In this document: positions 6,289-11,192 of the stretch, in pieces | Position numbering within the stretch: the stretch's first letter is position 1 | How the letters are laid out: each line of letters begins with the position of its first letter | Assembly (NCBI GenBank): GCA_007118075.1 | Contig: SKSH01000166.1 | Coordinates: forward strand, 1 to 11,192 | DNA from: Halobacteriales archaeon | GTDB lineage: Archaea; Halobacteriota; Halobacteria; Halobacteriales; SKSH01 | Length of the DNA: 11,192 nt | Direction of reading: 5' to 3' | Translations under genes and position numbers: made by a program | The notes under the pieces: model-generated | Database searches by the model: none | The model's input: only the letters and a program-made list of their open reading frames with translations | What the model was told of the DNA's origin: nothing

Positions 6289-7395
6289 ATGGGACAAACT
6301 GATCGTGAAGAAGTGGATCCACCTCTCGATGATGCCGTACTTCGGGAGCTCTATGATTCGGTGAATGATGCGATCTTCGTGCATGATGGCCAGACAGGCG
6401 AAATCATCGATGTAAATCAATCAACCTGTAAACTCTATGGATTCACCCGAACGGAGCTGAGAAACCGCTCCATCGGAGAGTTGAGCTCTGGTACACCGCC
6501 GTACACTCATGAACAAGCTATTGACCGTGTGGAGAAGGCGTCACAAGGGGACGCTCAGCGCTTCGAGTGGCAAGCACGAGACGCTGATGACAATATTTTC
6601 TGGATCGAAGTTAGTATGGAGGGGACTGAGATTGATGGGCAATCGTACACGTTCGTCATCGTCCGAGATATTTCAGCACGGAAAGCCTACGAACAACAGA
6701 TCAAGGAACAACGGGACAATCTGGAATTGCTCAATCAAGTGTTTCGTCACGATATCAGAAACGACCTGACCGTCGTAAATGGATTCGCCGAGATGCTCGA
6801 GGATGAAGTGACCAGCGAAGGACGGCAGATGCTGATCACCGTACGAGAGAGTGTCCATGAGGCGATCAGACTGACCGAAACGGCACGCGATCTATCAGCG
6901 GTGATGTTGCAATCTGAGTTCGAGAAACAACGAATTTCCCTCAAGGAGACATTGGATGAACAGCTTGAGAGGATCCAATCAGAATTCCAAGATGCGGAGG
7001 TTTCGATTGAAGGGGCGATTCCCCACGTGACCATTAAGGGTGACGATATGCTCAGCTCCGTCTTCAGGAACCTCTTACAGAACGCAGTCCAGCATAACGA
7101 CAAGGAGATCGCAGAAATCTCCGTCTCAGTGGTAGAATCGGAGGAAACGATCTCGGTACGGATTGCTGACAACGGTCCTGGAGTGCTGGACACCCAAAAG
7201 GAAACGATCTTCGGGAAGGGTGAGAAGGGACTCCAGAGCGCCGGAACAGGAATTGGACTGTATCTCGTCAAGACCCTTGTTGAAGGCTATGGTGGCACCG
7301 TGTGGGTTGAGGATAACGAGCCTGAAGGAGCGGTATTCGTGGTTGAACTGCAACGGATAGACCAAAAGCGTCCAAACGCATCGACTTCGGTTTGA
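6289..7395 (+). CDS. PAS domain sensor histidine kinase (soluble)
   Basis: The 368-residue kinase has a PAS domain at about 18-130 (DSVNDAIFVHDGQTGEIIDV, then IVRDISARK at its end). A short coiled linker follows. The HisKA domain has H-box FRHDIRND and phospho-acceptor His154. The ATPase has N-box NLLQNAVQHND (Asn265), G1 box DNGPG at 294-298 and G2 box GTGIGLYLV at 319-327. All catalytic boxes are intact and no transmembrane segment is present, so it should act in the cytoplasm on an internal signal. ATG 6289 is the only reasonable start, since an in-frame TAG lies at 6268-6270. No receiver domain or response regulator is encoded nearby, so it is an orphan kinase whose partner is unknown. 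It is more divergent from kinases 1 and 3 (VFRHDIRND versus VLRHNIRN), so it is not a recent tandem copy. Confidence 0.9.
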   Translation: MGQTDREEVDPPLDDAVLRELYDSVNDAIFVHDGQTGEIIDVNQSTCKLYGFTRTELRNRSIGELSSGTPPYTHEQAIDRVEKASQGDAQRFEWQARDADDNIFWIEVSMEGTEIDGQSYTFVIVRDISARKAYEQQIKEQRDNLELLNQVFRHDIRNDLTVVNGFAEMLEDEVTSEGRQMLITVRESVHEAIRLTETARDLSAVMLQSEFEKQRISLKETLDEQLERIQSEFQDAEVSIEGAIPHVTIKGDDMLSSVFRNLLQNAVQHNDKEIAEISVSVVESEETISVRIADNGPGVLDTQKETIFGKGEKGLQSAGTGIGLYLVKTLVEGYGGTVWVEDNEPEGAVFVVELQRIDQKRPNASTSV

Positions 7396-7607
7396 AATCG
7401 AGGTGTGGATGGCTTAAAGGTACTGCAGCACTCACCAACAGGAGGTCTCGGATTAACAGAATGAACCATCGACAGTAGCTGATTCTCGACGGCAGGTAAC
7501 CCAAACGAGTACTCAGTATGCTGTTCGAATTCGGATCATAGCAACGGTTGCACTAGTACCTCATACAAACACAAGAATTATCTGGTCACTTACATCATCG
7601 AAAGTAG
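7396..7607. other. Intergenic gap before the 7TM kinase
   Basis: No coding frame with haloarchaeal character was found on either strand. Apart from the TATA-like element near 7576 I see no hairpin, repeat or terminator worth calling. Confidence 0.35.
7574..7583 (+). promoter_or_regulatory. Possible TATA box for the 7TM kinase gene
   Basis: AGAATTATCT, preceded by A-rich ACA, is centred about 30 bases before ATG 7608, the spacing expected for a leaderless haloarchaeal transcript. Support is position and composition only. Confidence 0.4.
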
Positions 7608-9278
7608 ATGGGTTGGAGCTTCACGCTCTTTACCGGCATCGTCCTGGTGAGTGGAGCGATAGCTCTCATCGTTGGGGTTGCAACGTATCGCCAGCGGCCG
7701 CATCCGATGGCAGGACCGCTTACATTGTTGATGGTATCGGTGGCACTTTGGGCCATTCCCGATGCGATCAGTTTCGGCTATGATACCCTTGAGGAGGTCC
7801 TATTCTGGCAACGGATCTCCTATTTCGGGGTCGTCTCTGCCCCGGTCATGTTCCTGGTAGTCATCCTCAACTATGCGGGATATGACAAATGGCTCTCTCG
7901 TCCACTTTACGTTCTGCTCGGTAGTATTCCGGTTATCTCACTCGTTGCGGTATGGACAGATGGCCAACACAACCTGCTGTGGCACAGTCATGAGCTTGCA
8001 GAGAGTCATGGTGCATCTGTACTCATTTCAGACCTCGGAATATGGTTCTGGATTCAACTCGGATACCTGTATCTGGTCGTGCTCGCCGGATTGTTCATGC
8101 TTGGATACGTGGTGGCAACGTCCGATGCCGTCTATCGCAAACAAGCTGGACTCATCTTCATCGGTGGGGTCGTTCCATTGGCTACCAATGTTGTGATGCA
8201 ATTCGGTATTGGCCCAGATCCGATGGTCGACCTCACGACGACAGCATTGACCGTCTCTGGCATCACATTCGCCGTCGCCATCTTCCATCTTGATCTGCTG
8301 GATATCAGACCGGTTGCCCGGGATGAGCTCATCGATGCACTCGAAGATGGAGTGGTTGTGGTGGGACGAGATGGACGGGTCAGGGAGTTCAACCCAGCAG
8401 CCGCAGAGGTCCTCGGAGATATCGAGGTTGAACAACCTGCTGATGATGTGCTCCCGGCGGCAGTCCTTCCCGATGGCGGTGAGATCGTCATCGATACAGA
8501 TGATGGGAAACGCCACTACCGAGTCCGCTCTACCACAATCAGCGACAAGCGGGGACAGAGCATCGGATGGACCGTGTATCTGAACGACGTGACTGCACTC
8601 ATCGAACACGAACAGCGTATCAGCGTGCTCAATCGGGTCCTTCGTCACAATATTCGAAATGAGATGAATATCGTGTTGGGTCATCTGACCGAGCTTGAAG
8701 TGACGACTCACGAAACAGCGGATCATCGGAGTCTCGATGCAGCAAAGACCGGGTCACAACGGGTCATCGAGTTCGCCGAAAAAGCCCGTCTCGTGGGGAA
8801 GACACTCCACGATCGTGATTCTGCAACGGTCATCGAGGTAGATGAGGTCGTTTTGCGTGTGGTGGCTGATGAGACCGATCGATTCCCCCAAGCAGACATT
8901 GTCTGTGAGGACTTAGAATCAAGCCAAGGGAATCTGACCGTACATTCGGCGCAAATCGAGTTGTTGGAACTGGCCATCCGTGAGCTCATTGAAAACGCCA
9001 TCGTCCACAACGACAAGGAGACACCAACGATCGCGATTACCCTCACCGCTGACGCTGAAGCAGTGCACATCAAAATCGCCGACAATGGACCGGGGATACC
9101 ATTGGAAGAAACCGCGGTGTTGAATTACACCACCGAATCAGATCTCGACCATACCAGTGGTCTTGGCCTGTGGCTGGTCCAGTGGACAGCATCACTCTCC
9201 GGCGGGAGCGTATCGTTCATGGAGAACGAACCAGCGGGTACGATTGTTCAGTTGACCCTGCCCAAAGGCATGAAGTAA
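7608..9278 (+). CDS. Membrane sensor histidine kinase: 7TM-PAS-HisKA-HATPase
   Basis: The 556-residue protein starts with seven hydrophobic segments, at about 5-26, 36-52, 68-89, 98-116, 144-168, 178-198 and 209-229. This matches the N-terminal 7TM region found in many archaeal and bacterial histidine kinases (HisKA_7TM type). A PAS-like domain follows at about 238-330 (LEDGVVVVGRDGRVREFNPA). The dimerisation domain has RHNIRNE with His347. The ATPase has N-box ELIENAIVHND (Asn462), G1 box DNGPG at 492-496 and G2 box GLGLWLV at 518-524. It should sit in the cytoplasmic membrane and autophosphorylate in response to a membrane or internal signal. The WTDGQHNLLW loop between segments 4 and 5 resembles a recurring motif of this 7TM class. 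There is no adjacent response regulator. The H-box and linker are closely similar to those of the broken kinase at 4175-6118, so the two are relatives. Confidence 0.93.
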   Translation: MGWSFTLFTGIVLVSGAIALIVGVATYRQRPHPMAGPLTLLMVSVALWAIPDAISFGYDTLEEVLFWQRISYFGVVSAPVMFLVVILNYAGYDKWLSRPLYVLLGSIPVISLVAVWTDGQHNLLWHSHELAESHGASVLISDLGIWFWIQLGYLYLVVLAGLFMLGYVVATSDAVYRKQAGLIFIGGVVPLATNVVMQFGIGPDPMVDLTTTALTVSGITFAVAIFHLDLLDIRPVARDELIDALEDGVVVVGRDGRVREFNPAAAEVLGDIEVEQPADDVLPAAVLPDGGEIVIDTDDGKRHYRVRSTTISDKRGQSIGWTVYLNDVTALIEHEQRISVLNRVLRHNIRNEMNIVLGHLTELEVTTHETADHRSLDAAKTGSQRVIEFAEKARLVGKTLHDRDSATVIEVDEVVLRVVADETDRFPQADIVCEDLESSQGNLTVHSAQIELLELAIRELIENAIVHNDKETPTIAITLTADAEAVHIKIADNGPGIPLEETAVLNYTTESDLDHTSGLGLWLVQWTASLSGGSVSFMENEPAGTIVQLTLPKGMK

Positions 9279-9400
9279 CGACCTCCGAACCGATCCGGCC
9301 GGTCTAGATGGCACCTTGAGACACAGGGTGAGTTCATTTACAGTGGTGAGCAAGATGAATCCCGTATTGTACCAATAGAATGTGATAATCAACCGGGTGT

Positions 9401-10984
9401 TCAGTCATCACCGACGATGATGTTGGAGACGCTCACATCGCCGCCGGCGTCGATGCTGATCAGGGCGTCGCCTGTCGTAAAGGAGACTCCCATCGCCGCA
9501 AGTTGCGTCTCTGCATCGATCGCTTGTAATATCGGGTAGCCATCCGCTTCGGGTGTTGGATTGATTTGCTCACCGTCAATGACGGCGTACCAATCATCGG
9601 TGAAATCGAAGCCGGACATGGTGTCATTTCCGTCGGGTGCCGGCAACGGGGTACTTCCCTGCATGTCAGCGGTGGTTCGGCCAGTCGTCCCATCGTCATC
9701 CCCGGTTCCGACGGCCGCTGATTGATCGGTGGTGTCCTCGTCCCAGTAGAGATCGGTGAGAGTACCATCGTCGTTCTCACCGACGAGTCCACCACTCGTT
9801 GCGGGAGTTGAGTTACCACCAACTAGACCGACTGCATAGGCATCGGTGAGCTCACCAGCGGATTCGATCATTCCGACCAACCCACCAACCTGGTCTCCAC
9901 CATCGACCGAACCGGTGGCAAATCCAGAGCTGATCGTTCCGTCGTCTGACTTGCCGATGAGACCGCCTACGTAATCGCTCGTACCACTGACATCGCCGGT
10001 GGCATAGACATCGTACATCAAGCTGGTATCTTCGGTGTTTAAACCGACGAGGCCACCAAGCATCGACGTCCCATTCACATCCACCTGTGCCCCAGAATGT
10101 AAGATCCACCCTGTATTCCCGCCGGCCAATCCACCACCTCCCACTCCGCCTTCCACTGTACCCTTGGCGGTACATTCTATGATGGTACCATCAGGATCAT
10201 TCTCCACAACAATACCGCCATATGAGTCCGTTGCCGTGAGATCTATCTCAACCGAGGAGGACTCGATTCTTCCATCGTTGAGACGGATAAGCCCTCCTAC
10301 GTGACTGTTTCCCTCGACAGTTCCTGTGACGGAGACATCAAAGACGTCAGAACCTGAGAGTGAATGCATAGCAAGGGTGCCAGTGTAATCTCCACCATGG
10401 ATCTCTACATCCTCAAGACGCACTGATTCGACTGTCGCACCATCAAGCGTGTGGAAAAACCCAACTTCATCACTATCCGGCAAGTCAATAACCAGATCTT
10501 CGATGGTGTGGCCGTTGCCGTCGAGTGATCCGGTGAATGGATCCGATGCTTCACCGACCGGGTCCCATCCTTCCTCTGCATTGGCGTCTGGACCCGCGAC
10601 ATCATCGTATCCTGGAGAGCCTGCATCGAGGTCAGTTTTAAGGAGGTAGTCACCATCGAGATCATCGCGAATTTCGTCGAGGTCATCCCAGCTGTGGATC
10701 TCGGTCGGATTGCTCGATCCGAGTGCCGTCAACGAGAATGAACCAGCAAATCCAGCCACACCCAATCCAATCGTGGCCAGCGTCCGACGGCGAGAGACAA
10801 CCCCACCCACGGAGAGAAAATCCAATCGACCGGTGATCGACGAGTCTTGCCGATGGGTATCGATCCGTTTCTGATCGATTCGACTCAGGTCATCGTACAC
10901 GTGAGCATCCACCAGATGACGCACTCGTTCAGCATCGGTCGAAACAACCTCCCCACAGTGTCGACACTTCCCCCCAGAAGACAT
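9401..10984 (-). CDS. GLUG-repeat secreted/surface protein with N-terminal C2H2 zinc finger and Tat signal
   Basis: From ATG 10984 the product is 527 residues; a GTG at 11008 would add eight. In numbering from the GTG, a zinc finger-like CRHCGE...HLVDAH (Cys15, Cys18, His31, His36) is followed by a basic linker. Next come SRRRTL (twin arginines at 73-74) and a hydrophobic segment at about 77-96, a Tat-type signal or anchor. The exported part opens with SWDDLDEIRDDLDGDYLLKTD and GSLDGNGHTIEDL. Many Gly-rich repeats follow, VGGLVGLN, VGGLIGKSDDGTISSGFATG and VGGLVGM with YATG/FATG/YAVG strands, typical of GLUG motif beta-helical surface proteins. The end has YWDEDTTDQS...TTADMQGS, the usual cap of such repeats. 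The roughly 70-residue cytoplasmic stretch before the twin arginines is unusual. Likely role: cell-surface protein, ligand unknown. It converges with the 7TM kinase, 122 bases apart. Confidence 0.85.
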   Translation of the reverse strand: MSSGGKCRHCGEVVSTDAERVRHLVDAHVYDDLSRIDQKRIDTHRQDSSITGRLDFLSVGGVVSRRRTLATIGLGVAGFAGSFSLTALGSSNPTEIHSWDDLDEIRDDLDGDYLLKTDLDAGSPGYDDVAGPDANAEEGWDPVGEASDPFTGSLDGNGHTIEDLVIDLPDSDEVGFFHTLDGATVESVRLEDVEIHGGDYTGTLAMHSLSGSDVFDVSVTGTVEGNSHVGGLIRLNDGRIESSSVEIDLTATDSYGGIVVENDPDGTIIECTAKGTVEGGVGGGGLAGGNTGWILHSGAQVDVNGTSMLGGLVGLNTEDTSLMYDVYATGDVSGTSDYVGGLIGKSDDGTISSGFATGSVDGGDQVGGLVGMIESAGELTDAYAVGLVGGNSTPATSGGLVGENDDGTLTDLYWDEDTTDQSAAVGTGDDDGTTGRTTADMQGSTPLPAPDGNDTMSGFDFTDDWYAVIDGEQINPTPEADGYPILQAIDAETQLAAMGVSFTTGDALISIDAGGDVSVSNIIVGDD

Positions 10985-11006
10985 GGCCGTACCAATCGGG
11001 CGAGTC

Positions 11007-11037
11007 ACTTAAGCATACGTACTTTTACAAAAATATC
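11007..11037 (-). promoter_or_regulatory. AT-rich promoter region of the GLUG protein gene
   Basis: On the minus strand this stretch reads GATATTTTTGTAAAAGT, then ACGTATGCTTAAG. TTTGTAAAAG is about 25 bases before the GTG at 11008, and GCTTAAG is about 27 bases before the ATG at 10984. Either start could therefore be leaderless. I favour ATG because leaderless haloarchaeal genes mostly use it. Confidence 0.4.
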
Positions 11038-11095
11038 TCTAGATAAGCCCGGATGAGAATGCTCGAGGGGGACTGACCGTACTGAGCGTCGGTGA

Positions 11096-11182
11096 ATGAT
11101 GGATGATCTGCCAGACGAGATCGAGGTTATCGACGATGCGCTCGGAGTGATTGAGAACCAATTCAATCGGTTCGCAACATAA
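11096..11182 (+). other. Doubtful 28-codon acidic ORF at the right edge
   Basis: ATG 11096 to TAA 11180-11182 encodes MMDDLPDEIEVIDDALGVIE followed by NQFNRFAT. Its composition is strongly haloarchaeal and helical, so it could be a remnant of a larger gene. It is very short, lacks a recognisable promoter, and has an in-frame TGA directly before it. It may be chance. Confidence 0.2.
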
Positions 11183-11192
11183 TTGATAGGAA

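Noticed and set aside
6289..7395. Idea that kinase 2 is the lost C-terminal half of kinase 1
   Set aside because: Kinase 2 has its own ATG and a complete N-terminal PAS domain, there are stops in its frame upstream, and about 230 non-homologous bases separate the two.
8028..8726. Minus-strand open frame of 232 codons within the 7TM kinase
   Set aside because: It is the antisense shadow of a well-supported kinase, is rich in His, Cys and Ile, and has no family features.
9279..9400. Possible bidirectional terminator hairpin (ACCGATCCGGCCGGT) between the converging genes
   Set aside because: The stem is only about four bases and no T-run follows on either strand, so it does not meet a reasonable standard.
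9460..9822. Other-frame open reading within the GLUG gene
   Set aside because: Gly/Asp-rich repeats leave long open alternative frames; the Arg/Pro/Thr-rich product is not haloarchaeal in character.
1..11192. CRISPR arrays, tRNA/rRNA genes, insertion sequences with terminal repeats
   Set aside because: Scanning by eye found no regularly spaced repeats, no cloverleaf or rRNA-like stretch, and no transposase motif or paired terminal inverted repeats.

Overview
The window reads as a piece of a halophilic archaeal (Halobacteria) chromosome or megaplasmid. The proteins are rich in Asp and Glu. The sensor kinases carry the RHNIRN/RHDIRN type of H-box common in haloarchaea. Several starts lie about 25-35 nt downstream of an AT-rich TATA-like element with little or no leader. 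One secreted protein has a twin-arginine signal and GLUG-type repeats. The left third (to about 3040) looks more GC-rich and compact than the rest, which has wider gaps and broken genes typical of accessory DNA.

Layout. 1-329: C-terminal end of an unrecognised acidic protein (+). 374-1000: DJ-1/PfpI-family protein (-), preceded on the same strand by a 57-residue two-helix membrane protein (1067-1240) that is easily overlooked. 1386-3037: a tightly coupled pair (+), an extended-SDR NAD-dependent epimerase/dehydratase and a classical SDR oxidoreductase, overlapping by ATGA. 3252-3906: a decayed two-gene cassette (+), a small membrane protein resembling DUF2178 proteins followed by an XRE-family helix-turn-helix regulator. 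The first gene has an in-frame stop and a frameshift, the second a frameshift.

4175-9278: three sensor histidine kinase loci in a row (+). The first is GAF-HisKA-HATPase-PAS-PAS. It is cut by an in-frame TAG between the GAF domain and the H-box, and its C-terminus ends abruptly just after the second PAS domain. The second is a soluble PAS-HisKA-HATPase kinase. The third is a 7TM-PAS-HisKA-HATPase membrane kinase. No response regulator is present, so any partners are encoded elsewhere.

9401-10984 (or 11008): a converging gene (-) for a GLUG-repeat protein with an unusual N-terminus, a C2H2-type zinc finger before the Tat signal. The last about 180 bases hold its promoter region and a doubtful 28-codon ORF.

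The intact genes suggest sensing and redox or carbohydrate metabolism. I see no complete new defence or mobile system. The notable points are the broken genes, the amber-split kinase and the zinc-finger/Tat/GLUG architecture.
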